Notes under the pieces: model-generated
Seen by the model: only the letters and a program-made list of their open reading frames with translations
Told to the model about the DNA's origin: nothing
Databases searched by the model: none
Assembly (NCBI GenBank): GCA_039029135.1
Contig: JBCCGT010000018.1
Span: forward strand, 1-64,000
Length of the DNA stretch: 64,000 nucleotides
Direction of reading: 5' to 3'
From: JALZVT01 sp039029135
GTDB lineage: Bacteria; Pseudomonadota; Gammaproteobacteria; Pseudomonadales; Azotimanducaceae
Translations under genes and position numbers: made by a program
Shown: positions 34,222 through 43,631 of the stretch, one piece after another
Numbering within the stretch: position 1 is the first letter of the stretch
Layout: each line of letters opens with the position of its first letter

Positions 34222-35460
34222 TCAGCTCGTAGCCAGTCGCCGCACGTTGCCCGCGAAGATCGTGACACTCACGAAAGCAAGCGCCCCGGCGACGATGAAG
34301 GCAGCTCCGGGAAAGTAGACCGGCGCGTTGCTGCCGGTGAACAGCGCGAAAGTCTCGGTCATCAGCAGCGGTCCGAAGATGGCGCCGACGGCTGCCAAGC
34401 TTGCCAGTATGCCCTGCAGTTCCCCCTGCTCCGACTGATCGACGGTGTTTGACATGATGCCCTGTAGCGCGGGCATGACCAGGCCGGCGAGCGAGGACAC
34501 GACGCACCACAGATAGACCGTCAGCGAATTTGGCGCGAAGGCGATGCCAATGTAGGCCAGCACGGCCGCTGACATGCCGACGAACGCGGTCCGATGTTCG
34601 CCCAGCCTGGGGATCACGATACGGATCAGCCAGCCTTGGACGATCGCCATGAGCACGCCGACCAGGCCCATGGACAGGCCAATATCGATTTCGCTCCAGC
34701 CAAATTTCTCGATCGTGTAGAAGTTCCAGTTACTCGGATAAACGTGGTGCGAGACGTTGTACACCAGCAACGCGACCAACACCCAGGTGAGCACCGGATA
34801 GCGGCGAATTTGCAGCAACGCGCCAACCGGATTGGCGCGGCGCAGATCGAAAGGGCGTCTGCGGGCCTCTGGCAGCGTCTCTTTGAGTGCGAAAAAGCCG
34901 TATGCGGCGTTCACGAACGCCAGCGCGGCGGCGACGAAGAACGGCGCCCGCGTATCCCATTCGCCGAGGAAACCGCCGATGGTCGGCCCGAGTATGAAGC
35001 CGATGCCGAACGCCATGCCCAGCAGTCCGAAGTTCTGCGCGCGCTCTTCCGGCGGGGAAACGTCGGCGACGAGTGCGTTCGCAACGGAGTAGGTGGAGGC
35101 CGCGATACCGGTCAGCATGCGGCCGATGAACAGCACCGCAAGCGAGGCGGCGAACGCGCTGATGAGGTAGTTGACGCCAAACATGAACAGCGACACCAGC
35201 AGCAGCGGCCGCCGACCGAAGCGATCGCTCAAGTTGCCGAGCACGGGTGCGAAGAGAAACTGCAGTACGGCGTACACGACCAGTAGACGACCGCCCCAGC
35301 GCGAAGCCGACGCGAGATCCGTCCCCGTGATTTCCATTAAGAACGCGGGAATCACCGGCATGACAATGCCGAAGCCGATCACGTCGATGAGCACCGTGAT
35401 CGTGACGAACGTCAGGGCGTGTCGCTTGCTGATCGAACCTTCGTCGGCGGATTCGCTCAT
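34222..35460 (-). CDS. MFS transporter, TetA/TCR-like
   Basis: 412 residues, twelve predicted membrane helices. The first helix has ITVLIDVIGFGIVMPVIP, typical of the tetracycline-resistance-like group, and loop 2-3 has motif A, GNLSDRFGRRPLL. A drug or metabolite/H+ antiporter of the inner membrane is likely; the substrate cannot be told. The chosen ATG (35460) begins at the family N-terminus; longer frames upstream have no similarity. No TetR-type regulator is adjacent. Confidence 0.88.
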   Translation of the reverse strand: MSESADEGSISKRHALTFVTITVLIDVIGFGIVMPVIPAFLMEITGTDLASASRWGGRLLVVYAVLQFLFAPVLGNLSDRFGRRPLLLVSLFMFGVNYLISAFAASLAVLFIGRMLTGIAASTYSVANALVADVSPPEERAQNFGLLGMAFGIGFILGPTIGGFLGEWDTRAPFFVAAALAFVNAAYGFFALKETLPEARRRPFDLRRANPVGALLQIRRYPVLTWVLVALLVYNVSHHVYPSNWNFYTIEKFGWSEIDIGLSMGLVGVLMAIVQGWLIRIVIPRLGEHRTAFVGMSAAVLAYIGIAFAPNSLTVYLWCVVSSLAGLVMPALQGIMSNTVDQSEQGELQGILASLAAVGAIFGPLLMTETFALFTGSNAPVYFPGAAFIVAGALAFVSVTIFAGNVRRLATS

Positions 35461-35766
35461 CGTGTAGCGCTGCGGATAGTGGGGCGTGGCAGGCGGGTGC
35501 TGCCGCGAGGGCGCAGTCTGCGGATCGATAAACGCATGCCCCGAGTCTGCCAGACCCGGCCAGGATCTCAATCCGAGCGCCCCGCGGTGATCCCGCATGC
35601 TCTGGCTGCCTCGATCGCTCGGGCCTGGCTAGGTCACCTGTCGCTCTCTGAGGTAGAGTGTCGAGCGACGGTCCTATACGCTGATCGCCGACGCGTAGGG
35701 GCGAAAGCCGGGTACTTTGAGTGCGCGGGCTCTGCGGGCCGAGGCCGCCGGTATCCTGGAGAACAC
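35461..35766. other. Divergent intergenic region, no gene seen
   Basis: 306 bases between the MFS and GST genes. The only structure noted is an inverted repeat TCGCTC (35641-35646) / GAGCGA (35663-35668) and a possible -10 CTATAC shortly after it. No conserved open frame. Confidence 0.5.
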
Positions 35767-36552
35767 ATGACAGACAGCCTTCCCTCTCTGACCTACTTCG
35801 ACATGCGCGGACGCGTCGAGGCGGTCAGGCTGCTGTGCGTCGATCGGGGCTTCGCCTTTCGCGATCGCCGCATTCGATCCCAGCAGAATTGGGAGACGCT
35901 GAGCAAGATGCTCACGCTGCGGGTGTTGCCGCATTTTCACGACGATGCCGTCAGCATCAACCAGAGCCAGGCGATTTTGCGCTATCTCGCCCGCAGCGTC
36001 GGGGTCATGCCCGCCGACCCAGTAGCCCAGGCACCCTATGACGAGGCGCAGTTCGCGCTTGCCGAGGTCCAGGAAATCCTCTGGCAATTCGGCTGGCAGG
36101 AAGACTACGCCCGTGACCCCGAGCCCTTTCTGCAGCACGAACTGCACGAACTGCTGCGCGATCTAGAGCGCCTGTATCTGCGGGGCGTCAGCGAATTCTG
36201 GGTCGGCGAGCGGGCGAGCCACGTGGACTTTCTGGCGTTCGCGCTGTTCGATGAACTGCGCGCCTTTTTCCCCGACGCGCTGGCCCGATTTCCGACGTTC
36301 GTGCAATTCCACTCGCTGATCAGTTCGCGTCCCAACGTGCGCGCCTACATCGACTCGACGCGCCGCCCCGCGGTGTTTGGCATGGCGCTACACGGGCCGA
36401 AGATCGATCCGCTGGCGCGCGTCGAGCCGGGCACGCTGTTCGAGTCGCCCTGGTCGGAGCCGGTGGATCTGGCGGAGCACGTCAACGATCTGGAGGTTTT
36501 GAACACCCAGATCGCACTGCGGGCAGGGGCGGTCGAGACCGACAACGCCTGA
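35767..36552 (+). CDS. Glutathione S-transferase family protein
   Basis: 261 residues from the ATG at 35767 (GGAG 5 bases before). The N-terminal thioredoxin-like domain begins LTYFDMRGRVEAVRLL and has LPHF and INQSQAILRYLAR, the glutathione gamma-glutamyl site (Q-S instead of the common E-S). The C-terminal helical domain follows, with ASHVDFLAFALFDEL as the N-capping region. The order resembles sigma/mu-type GSTs. The C-terminal extension of ~50 residues is longer than usual. It converges with ridA. Confidence 0.85.
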   Translation: MTDSLPSLTYFDMRGRVEAVRLLCVDRGFAFRDRRIRSQQNWETLSKMLTLRVLPHFHDDAVSINQSQAILRYLARSVGVMPADPVAQAPYDEAQFALAEVQEILWQFGWQEDYARDPEPFLQHELHELLRDLERLYLRGVSEFWVGERASHVDFLAFALFDELRAFFPDALARFPTFVQFHSLISSRPNVRAYIDSTRRPAVFGMALHGPKIDPLARVEPGTLFESPWSEPVDLAEHVNDLEVLNTQIALRAGAVETDNA

Positions 36553-36562
36553 CCCTGCCGCC

Positions 36563-36973
36563 TCACCCCGCGTCCGCCTCCCTTGCGTCTGCGGTGAGCG
36601 CCGTCAGCTCGATCTCAATCTTCATCGCGGGGTCTAGCAGACCTGCGATCAACAGCGTCGCGGCAGGCCGGGCCTCGCTCATGTACTCCGGGAACACCGC
36701 CGTGCAGGCGTCGACATCCGCGGCGTTGGCGATGATGTAACGCACGCGGACCGCGCGGCTTAGATCGCTGCCGAGCTGCGCGAGGGCGTGTTGTATGTTG
36801 CGGAAACACTGGTGGGTCTGCGCGCCCGGGTCCGGGTCGATGGCCCCGCTGCCGTAGTCGTAGCCGGTCGTGCCAGAGACGTGGACCAGGCGACCGTCGC
36901 AGACGGCTCTCGAATAGGCGAACTGGCTCTCAAAGGTCGAACCGCCGTCGTGTCTTCTGCGCTGATCTCGCAT
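36563..36973 (-). CDS. RidA/YjgF family protein
   Basis: 136 residues, ATG 36973 with AGGAG 5 bases before. Trimeric RidA fold: SRAVCDGRLVHVSGTTGYD, QTHQCFRNIQHALAQLGSDL, RYIIANAADVDAC, RPAATLLIAGLLDPAMKIEIELTAL. The RPAAT segment corresponds to RPARS; the Arg that binds the carboxylate of the enamine is kept. Members hydrolyse reactive enamines/imines from PLP enzymes. In Pseudomonas a ridA lies next to recG and spoT; here it is 1.4 kb downstream of recG. Confidence 0.88.
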   Translation of the reverse strand: MRDQRRRHDGGSTFESQFAYSRAVCDGRLVHVSGTTGYDYGSGAIDPDPGAQTHQCFRNIQHALAQLGSDLSRAVRVRYIIANAADVDACTAVFPEYMSEARPAATLLIAGLLDPAMKIEIELTALTADAREADAG

Positions 36974-37039
36974 GCTGTCTCCTAACGAGTGGCGTTGGCG
37001 CTCGTTTCGCGCTCGTTCCCTGCTGATTACACTGCAACG

Positions 37040-37642
37040 ATGAGCGCCATTGTTACCCACCCCGCCGGAGAGCGGAACAAGGCCCCGATCCTGGCCCTCT
37101 TGCGGCAGCGCCTGCGCGCGGGCGACCGGGTTCTGGAGATTGCCAGCGGGCCGGGCCAGCACGTCGAGGCGCTGGCCGCGGCCCTGCCCGAGACCCGCTT
37201 TCAGCCGAGCGAACCCGATGCGCGCATGCGTGCATCGATCGCCGCGCGCGCGCAGGCGCGGCAGCTCGCTAACGTCGCCGCGCCGCTGGCGATCGCGGCC
37301 CAGGATGACTGGCCCAAAGAAACCTTCGATGCGGTCGTGGTGATCAATCTGGTGCACATCGTCTCGCAGGCGGTGACCGAGCGGCTGCTCGAATCCGCGG
37401 CGGGCGCGCTGTTGCCCGGCGGACTGCTGTATCTGTACGGCCCCTATCGCGTTGACGGCCGCCATCTGTCGGCAGGTAACGTCGAGTTCGATCGCGTGCT
37501 ACGTGAACGCGATCCGGAGAGTGGCATTCGTGATGTCGAGTGGCTCATCGAACGGGCCGCCGACGCGGGATTCGCGGCGCCGGAGCGCGTCGCTATGCCG
37601 GCGAACAATCTGAGTCTGCTGTTTCCGCGCGCCGAACGCTGA
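37040..37642 (+). CDS. DUF938 SAM-dependent methyltransferase
   Basis: 200 residues. Motif I is VLEIASGPGQHVEALAAALP; the N-terminal AGERNKAPILALLR and the C-terminal RDVEWLIERAADAGF are typical of DUF938. The ATG at 37040 matches the family start; the frame is open 17 codons upstream without similarity. Substrate unknown. It is divergent from ridA across 66 bases. Confidence 0.87.
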   Translation: MSAIVTHPAGERNKAPILALLRQRLRAGDRVLEIASGPGQHVEALAAALPETRFQPSEPDARMRASIAARAQARQLANVAAPLAIAAQDDWPKETFDAVVVINLVHIVSQAVTERLLESAAGALLPGGLLYLYGPYRVDGRHLSAGNVEFDRVLRERDPESGIRDVEWLIERAADAGFAAPERVAMPANNLSLLFPRAER

Positions 37643-37667
37643 GCCGCAGGCAGGTTACGCGGGCGTG

Positions 37668-37997
37668 CTACTCGTCGCTGGTGGGGCAGGCGGCCGCAGC
37701 TTCCTCGCGCGTATAGAAGACGTCGTCGCGGACGAAGCCGGCGCAGATCGTGGGCAGCAGTTCGGCGATTTCGCCCTCCGGGCCCAGGCGTGCGGCCCAG
37801 GCGCTGGGCAGTCCGGTGAGCACGTGGGCGTTGGCGGGTTTGCCGTTGGCGAATCTCGCAATCTCAACCCGGCCGGTTGCAGTGTCGCGGAAGGCCGGAA
37901 CGAAGCGATGCGCCCGGTTCCGGGAACTGACGCCGTTGGTGCCCGCGAACGCCCGGTTTTCTTCTTCCAATACGCTGGGGCTGAGAGGTCGGCTCAT
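37668..37997 (-). CDS. Small conserved-looking hypothetical protein
   Basis: 109 residues: MSRPLSPSVLEEENRAFAGT, then SSRNRAHRFVPAFRDTATGR, LPSAWAARLGP and a tail with AAAACPTSDE. No signal peptide or membrane helix. I recognise no domain. Composition is protein-like rather than the Arg/Ala-rich pattern of chance frames. An ATG 18 codons upstream would lengthen it but adds nothing recognisable. Confidence 0.6.
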   Translation of the reverse strand: MSRPLSPSVLEEENRAFAGTNGVSSRNRAHRFVPAFRDTATGRVEIARFANGKPANAHVLTGLPSAWAARLGPEGEIAELLPTICAGFVRDDVFYTREEAAAACPTSDE

Positions 37998-38331
37998 ACT
38001 GCCTCCGACAGGTGCGCAGGGCACCGGGTTGTCAGCTTGCAAGTCTCGCATCGCCAGTGGCTCCGGTACAGTGTCCTTTTACGCCCGTCATCGATACCCG
38101 GACATATCCGAGTTCACCTCGAAGTGCTAAGCCAATCGCCGAGCCGACGGGCCTGGGGTCGGGCGGCCACAGCGCATGGCGAGCGCCGCGCGGTCCCGGA
38201 CTACACACCGGATCACACCAAGATTCTAGTGAACGTTCGGTGAACCGTTCGTTGCGGAAATGTAACCGTTCTGCAAGGCGCGGTTTGGCGCTGCTGTCGC
38301 CATTGGGGTTTGCGCGACGTCACAAGACCGC
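37998..38331. other. Intergenic region with three related half-palindromes
   Basis: 334 bases with no convincing gene. Near the recG end it holds GTGAACGTTCG (38229-38239), GTGAACCGTTCG (38240-38251) and TAACCGTTC (38263-38271), three variants of one motif; the first two contain palindromes GAACGTTC and GAACCGTTC. Could be a regulator binding cluster, or a 3' UTR element of recG. Confidence 0.4.
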
Positions 38332-40347
38332 TCATACGCTGCCGTAGCCGCGCTCGATGCTGGCCCAGGTTGCCAGCAGCGCCCGCACCGCGTCCGGTTG
38401 GTCCGCGAGCAGGCGATCGCCGAGGCTGCGAACCTGGCCGAGAAGGGGGGCATCGCGCAGCGGGTCCGCGATCCGAAACCGCTGCTCGCCGGTCTGGCGC
38501 GTGCCCAGTACATCGCCCGGTCCGCGAATTTCCAGATCTCGCTCGGCGATGCGAAAGCCGTCGTTGGTCTCGCGCATCACATCCAGGCGGGCGCTCGCGT
38601 GCTCGCCGGGCGTGCCCGCGTGCAGCAGGACGCAGAAACTCTTGCGGCTGCCCCGACCGACTCGCCCGCGGAGCTGATGCAGCTGGGCCAGGCCGAAACG
38701 CTCCGCGTTTTCGATCACCATGACGCTCGCGTTCGGGACGTCGACGCCGACCTCGACCACGGTCGTGGCCACCAGCAGGGCAATCTCGCCCGCCTTGAAG
38801 CTTGCCATGATGGCCTGCTTGTCGTTGGCGTGCAGGCGACCGTGCAGCGTGGCGGTGGACACACCGGGCAGCACCTCGCGGAGCCATTCGGAGTGGGCCT
38901 CTGCGCTGACCAGACTCGTATCCTCGCCGGGCTCGATCAGGCTGGTGACCCAGTACGCCTGGTCGCCGCGTGCGAGCCGCTCCGCAAGCCATTCCACGAC
39001 CTCCTCGCGGCGGGTGTCCGGCAGCACGCGGGTCTCGATCGTTTGTCGGCCCGGGGGCAGTTCGTCGATGACCGATACGTCCAGGTCCGCGTAGAACGCC
39101 ATGGTGAGCGTGCGCGGAATCGGTGTCGCGGTCATGACGAGCTGGTGCGGCAGGCTGCCCTTGTGCCGCAGACGCAGTCGCTGGTGGACGCCGAAGCGGT
39201 GCTGTTCGTCGATGATCACGAGCGCCAGTTCAGCGAACTCCACGCTGCGCTGAAACAGCGCGTGGGTGCCGATGGCGACCTGGGTCCTGCCCTCTGCGAT
39301 GGCCTGTCGAGCCGCGCGCTGATCCGCGGCGCCGAGTCGGCCCGTCAGCAGCGTGACCTCGATGCCCAGCGGTGCCAGCCAGTCGACGAAGTTCAAATAG
39401 TGCTGTTCGGCGAGAATCTCCGTCGGCGCGAGCACGGCGGTCTGGGCGCCGTGTTCGGTTGCGCGGATGGCCGCGAAAGCGGCGAGTATGGTCTTGCCGG
39501 AACCGACGTCGCCCTGCACCAGCCGCAGCATCGGAATCTCTCGATCCAGGTCGGCGAAGATCTCGCGCAGGCAGCGTTTCTGCGCGCCGGTCAGCTCGAA
39601 GCCGAGACGGCGATGCAGCTCGCGCCCCAGACCGCCGGCCTGACCCAAGGGTCGCGTGCGCTCGCGTTCGCGTACGGCCTGCCGTTCGCGCAGCAGCAGG
39701 TGGTGGGCCAGCAGCTCGTCGACGGCCACTCGATCGCGCGCGGCCTCGAGTGCAGCCTCGTCGATGTCGGGCGGCGGCGCGTGCAGGAGCTCGATCGCGG
39801 CGGCGATGCTCGGCAGCGCGTCCAGTTCGAAGCCGTCCCAGCCGATCTCGAGCGCCTGGCCGATCAGGCGCTGCAGGCGCGCCTGGCCCAGACCCTCGGT
39901 CGTCGGATACACGGGCGCAAGTTCGCCGTCGGGCGGCGGTAGCTGCGCGCCGATCATGCGGTAGTCGGGGTGCACGACCTCCAGACCGTCGCGCTGCCAG
40001 CGTGGCTCGCCGAAGCCGCGCAGGCGAGCCCCGGCCTGCAGATCGTCCTGCTGCCGGCGCGAGAAGTGAAAGAAGCGAACGCGCAGATAGCCGCTGCCGT
40101 CGTACAGCGTGAGGAGCAGGGAGCGACGGCGGCCGAACAGCACGCGGGCTTCGACGATCTCGCCGTGAAACAGCGCCGGCTCGCCGGCCTGGAGTCGGGC
40201 GAGATCGACGTAGCGCGTTCGATCCTCGTAGCGCAGGGGCAAGTGCAGCAGGAGATCGCGCACGCAGAAGACGCCGATGCGTTCGAGTTTTTCCGCGACC
40301 TTCGGACCGACGCCCGTGAGTGCCGTGACCGGCGCTGTCCCTTCCAC
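38332..40347 (-). CDS. recG: ATP-dependent DNA helicase RecG
   Basis: 671 residues from a GTG. Wedge/OB domain at the N-terminus (LTGVGPKVAEKLERIGV), helicase motif I RLVQGDVGSGKTILA, Ia APTEILAEQHYLNF, II IIDEQHRFGV, III MTATPIPRT, IV-VI TTVVEVGVDVPNASVMVIE and QLRGRVGRG. RecG regresses stalled forks and branch-migrates Holliday junctions. It follows spoT by 76 bases on the same strand without a trmH gene between them. Confidence 0.97.
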   Translation of the reverse strand: MEGTAPVTALTGVGPKVAEKLERIGVFCVRDLLLHLPLRYEDRTRYVDLARLQAGEPALFHGEIVEARVLFGRRRSLLLTLYDGSGYLRVRFFHFSRRQQDDLQAGARLRGFGEPRWQRDGLEVVHPDYRMIGAQLPPPDGELAPVYPTTEGLGQARLQRLIGQALEIGWDGFELDALPSIAAAIELLHAPPPDIDEAALEAARDRVAVDELLAHHLLLRERQAVRERERTRPLGQAGGLGRELHRRLGFELTGAQKRCLREIFADLDREIPMLRLVQGDVGSGKTILAAFAAIRATEHGAQTAVLAPTEILAEQHYLNFVDWLAPLGIEVTLLTGRLGAADQRAARQAIAEGRTQVAIGTHALFQRSVEFAELALVIIDEQHRFGVHQRLRLRHKGSLPHQLVMTATPIPRTLTMAFYADLDVSVIDELPPGRQTIETRVLPDTRREEVVEWLAERLARGDQAYWVTSLIEPGEDTSLVSAEAHSEWLREVLPGVSTATLHGRLHANDKQAIMASFKAGEIALLVATTVVEVGVDVPNASVMVIENAERFGLAQLHQLRGRVGRGSRKSFCVLLHAGTPGEHASARLDVMRETNDGFRIAERDLEIRGPGDVLGTRQTGEQRFRIADPLRDAPLLGQVRSLGDRLLADQPDAVRALLATWASIERGYGSV

Positions 40348-40423
40348 GCCGGCGTTACTCTTGCGCGGTTATGTGCGCGGCCATGTGCGCGTCCGGCTCC
40401 ACGCTATCGAGCCCTATTGCACC

Positions 40424-42610
40424 CTACTGCACGACCCGCGACAGGCCGTGCACGCTCTTGATCTTGCGCAGTCGCTTCATCAGCCGCGCCAAGTGATTGC
40501 GGTTACGCACAGATACCTCCGCGAGGATGCTCGTAATGCGGGCGCTGCGGTCCTCTGCCTTTATGTTCTCTACGCCGGCGTCCACCTCGGTGATGGTCGC
40601 GGCGATCTCGGCGATGACGCCCTTCTGGCGTTCCACCTGGATGCGCAGCAGCGTGTCGAACTCGCCGGGCGGGTTGTGGGTCCAGCGGGCGGGGATGATC
40701 TCGTTGGGGGTTCGTCTGCGGATCTCTGCGATGTTGTGGCAGGTCTCGATGTGGACCACGAAGCCCTTGCCGGGCGTCATGTGGCCGACGATCGCGTCGC
40801 CGGGTACCGGCCCGCAGCACTGGCCGTAGCTGATGACCAGGCCGTCGCCGCCGCGGATGGCGACCGGGCCGCCGTGATCAACGTCGATCGCCTCGAACGG
40901 CCGGTCGTCCGCCGCCAGCAGTTTTTGCGCCACGATGTAGGCCATCAGGTTACCGATGCCGATGGATTCCAGCAGATCGTCCAGGCGGCGCACGCCAAAT
41001 TCGCTGAGCACCCGGCGCAGACGCCGAAAGTCGAAGTCCTTGATGCTGGTGTTGGCGTTGGCGAGCGAGCGATTGAGCAAGCGCCGGCCAAGCGCGACAG
41101 ACTCCGCGCGCTGTTGTTCTTTCAGTGCCTGACGAATCGCGCCGCGGGCCTTGCCCGACACCGCGAAGCTCAGCCAGTCTGGATTGGGTCGCGCGTCGTC
41201 CGCCGTAATGATTTCGACGGTCTGGCCGCTCTCAAGCTGGACGGACAGCGGCACCAGATTGCGGTCGACGCGACAGGCGACGCAGCTGTTACCGATCGCG
41301 GTGTGCACGGCGTACGCGAAATCGATGGGGCAGGCGCCGCGCGGCAGCTCCAGGATGTCGCCGGTCGGCGTGAAGACGTAGACCTCGTCCGGGAACAGGT
41401 CGATCTTGAAGTTCTCGATGAACTCGAGGGAGTTGCCTGCCGCCTGCTGCATGTCCAGCAGATCCTTGACCCAGCGCCTGGTGCGCTGATTGCCGTGCGC
41501 GCTGGCCTCCTCGGATTTGTACAGCCAGTGGCCCGCGATGCCGTGCTCGGCGACGGACTCCATTTGCCGCGTGCGGATCTGCACCTCGATCGGTACGCCG
41601 TGCATGCCGAACAGCGTCGTGTGCAGGCTCTGGTAGCCGTTCGCTTTCGGAATCGCGATATAGTCCTTAAAGCGATTCGCGACGGGCTTGTAGAGGTTGT
41701 GCACCACGCCGAGCACGCGGTAGCAGGCGTCGACGTCCTCGACCACGATCCGGTAACCGAACACGTCCATGATCTCGGCGAAGCCTTTGCGCCGAGTGCG
41801 CATCTTGCGGTAAATCGAGTACAGGTGTTTTTCGCGGCTGATCAGCTCCGCGCCGATCTTGTCCCGCGCCAGCGCCGACTCGATCGACTGCGCGACCTCG
41901 GCCATCAGCGCCTTGCGGTTGCCGCGCGATTCCCGCACCGCCTGCTCGATGCGCTCGGCGCGCAGCGGGTACAGCGCCTTGAAGCCCAGTTCCTCGAACT
42001 CGACCATCATGCTGTGGATGCCGAGGCGATTGGCGATCGGCGCGTAAAAGTCGAGCGTCTCACGCGCGATGCGTTTGCGCTTCTCCATCGGCATGACGCC
42101 GATGGTGCGCATGTTGTGCAGGCGGTCCGCCAGTTTGACCATGATGACGCGCAGGTCTCGCGCCATTGCCATGGCCATCTTCTGAAAGTTCTCGGCCTGC
42201 GCCTCGGCGCGCGAGTTGAACATGATGCCGAGCTTCGACACGCCGTCGACGATTTCCGCTACGGCCTCGCCGAAGCGCGAAGAGATCTCTCGCTTGGCAA
42301 CACCCGTATCCTCGATGACGTCGTGCAGCAGCGCGGCGCACACGGTCTGATGGTCCATGCGCATGCCGGCCAGAATGTTGGCGACCGCAAGGGGGTGAGT
42401 GATGTAGTCGTGTCCGGTGCGGCGGCTTTGGCCGTCGTGGGCGCTGTGGGCGTATTGGTAGGCAGCGCGAACCGTGTCGATCTGATCGTCGTCGAGGTAT
42501 TCGCCCAGCCGGCGCGCGAGCGAATCGATGCTGGCGGGAGCGGCGTCGCGCTGCGCCGCCTCGCGTAGTCGAGTTAGGGTGTTTGACTCAGAAGTCGGAG
42601 CTGCCCTCAT
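40424..42610 (-). CDS. spoT: Bifunctional (p)ppGpp synthetase/hydrolase SpoT/Rel
   Basis: 728 residues. HD hydrolase domain (THPLAVANIL, LLHDVIEDTG), synthetase domain (RFKDYIAIPKANGYQSLHT, with the RxKD charge pattern of bifunctional enzymes), TGS domain (VYVFTPTGDILELPRGA), helical and ACT domains at the C-terminus (EFDTLLRIQVERQKGVIAEI). Both active sites look complete, so it can make and degrade ppGpp. The ATG at 42610 lies 23 bases inside rpoZ, as in coupled gmk-rpoZ-spoT operons. No relA in the window. Confidence 0.97.
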   Translation of the reverse strand: MRAAPTSESNTLTRLREAAQRDAAPASIDSLARRLGEYLDDDQIDTVRAAYQYAHSAHDGQSRRTGHDYITHPLAVANILAGMRMDHQTVCAALLHDVIEDTGVAKREISSRFGEAVAEIVDGVSKLGIMFNSRAEAQAENFQKMAMAMARDLRVIMVKLADRLHNMRTIGVMPMEKRKRIARETLDFYAPIANRLGIHSMMVEFEELGFKALYPLRAERIEQAVRESRGNRKALMAEVAQSIESALARDKIGAELISREKHLYSIYRKMRTRRKGFAEIMDVFGYRIVVEDVDACYRVLGVVHNLYKPVANRFKDYIAIPKANGYQSLHTTLFGMHGVPIEVQIRTRQMESVAEHGIAGHWLYKSEEASAHGNQRTRRWVKDLLDMQQAAGNSLEFIENFKIDLFPDEVYVFTPTGDILELPRGACPIDFAYAVHTAIGNSCVACRVDRNLVPLSVQLESGQTVEIITADDARPNPDWLSFAVSGKARGAIRQALKEQQRAESVALGRRLLNRSLANANTSIKDFDFRRLRRVLSEFGVRRLDDLLESIGIGNLMAYIVAQKLLAADDRPFEAIDVDHGGPVAIRGGDGLVISYGQCCGPVPGDAIVGHMTPGKGFVVHIETCHNIAEIRRRTPNEIIPARWTHNPPGEFDTLLRIQVERQKGVIAEIAATITEVDAGVENIKAEDRSARITSILAEVSVRNRNHLARLMKRLRKIKSVHGLSRVVQ

Positions 42611-42959
42611 CGAGTGGCGTACCTATAGATGGTCCAGCAGATGGGCCAGCCGCCGAACCCCCGACGCCGAGACCCTGCTCGCCATCCGCGCCCAGACCGA
42701 TCCCGGCTGGCCCCGCGCCGAAGGGAGCTTCGACGATCTCATCCTCTGGCGTGACCTCATTCGCGTCAAGCATTTCCTCGTTGATCAGGCCCTCTGCGAC
42801 CTCGCGCAGCGCGATGACCGTCGGCTTGTCGTTTTCTTCATCTACCAGCGGTTCGACGCCGCGGTTGTAGATCTGGCGCGCGCGCCGGGTCGCGACGAGC
42901 ACGAGCTCAAAACGGTTGTCGACGTGGTCTAGGCAGTCTTCGACGGTGATGCGAGCCAT
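42588..42959 (-). CDS. rpoZ: RNA polymerase omega subunit with long C-terminal extension
   Basis: 123 residues. The omega core is residues 1-65: MARITVEDCLDHVDNRFELV, ATRRARQI, VALRE-like PTVIALREVAEGLI. The C-terminal ~45 residues are acidic then Gly/Ala/Ser-rich (APFGAGPAGIGLGADGEQG), longer than the 91-residue E. coli protein. Omega helps assemble RNA polymerase and forms part of a ppGpp site. It lies between gmk and spoT. Confidence 0.95.
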   Translation of the reverse strand: MARITVEDCLDHVDNRFELVLVATRRARQIYNRGVEPLVDEENDKPTVIALREVAEGLINEEMLDANEVTPEDEIVEAPFGAGPAGIGLGADGEQGLGVGGSAAGPSAGPSIGTPLDEGSSDF

Positions 42960-43013
42960 GGGGATTCCCGTGCGATCGAGGGCGGCGGAGTTTAACCGCC
43001 GCGGGCGGGGGGC

Positions 43014-43631
43014 TCAAGCGAGCAGTTCTGCCAGCAGGCCGGCCAGCCGGCGCCCGGCCTGGCGCTGGCGCAGCCGCTCTGCGCGCACGATGGCCTCGAG
43101 GTCTGCGGCCGCGACGTCGAAGTCGTCGTTCACCACCAGGTAGTCGAAGTTGCTGTAGTGGGTCATGTCGGCGCGCGCCTGGCGGGTGCGGCGTTCGATG
43201 ACGTCGGGGCTGTCCTGACCGCGTCGACGCAAACGCTCGTTCAGCGTGGCCCGGGACGGGGGCAGAACAAAAACCGTAAGCGCCTCGGGGAATCGCTCGC
43301 GCACCTGCTCGGCGCCCTGCCAGTCGATCTCGAGCAGCAGGTCCTGACCGGCGGCGAGCGGCACGGCGATGTTTTGCGCGGCGGTGCCGTACAGGTGGCC
43401 GAACACGTCCGCGTATTCGACGAATTCGCCCGCCGTCACCATGGCGTCGAAGGTCTCGCGAGCTACGAACTGATAGTGCTCGCCGTCGGTCTCGCCCGGG
43501 CGTATGGGGCGCGTCGTGTGCGAGATGGACAGGCGTACGGCGGGGTCAGTCTCCAGGAGTCGGCGCACCAGGCTCGTCTTGCCTGCCCCGGAGGGTGCCG
43601 CGACGACGAGCAGCAGCCCGGCATCGCTCAT
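43014..43631 (-). CDS. gmk: Guanylate kinase
   Basis: 205 residues. P-loop VAAPSGAGKTSLV, GMP-binding segment ISHTTRPIRPGETDGEHYQF with the conserved Arg and Tyr, lid RRGQDSPDVIERR. Phosphorylates GMP to GDP. Its ATG overlaps the yicC stop by 4 bases. A normal length for the family. Confidence 0.97.
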   Translation of the reverse strand: MSDAGLLLVVAAPSGAGKTSLVRRLLETDPAVRLSISHTTRPIRPGETDGEHYQFVARETFDAMVTAGEFVEYADVFGHLYGTAAQNIAVPLAAGQDLLLEIDWQGAEQVRERFPEALTVFVLPPSRATLNERLRRRGQDSPDVIERRTRQARADMTHYSNFDYLVVNDDFDVAAADLEAIVRAERLRQRQAGRRLAGLLAELLA

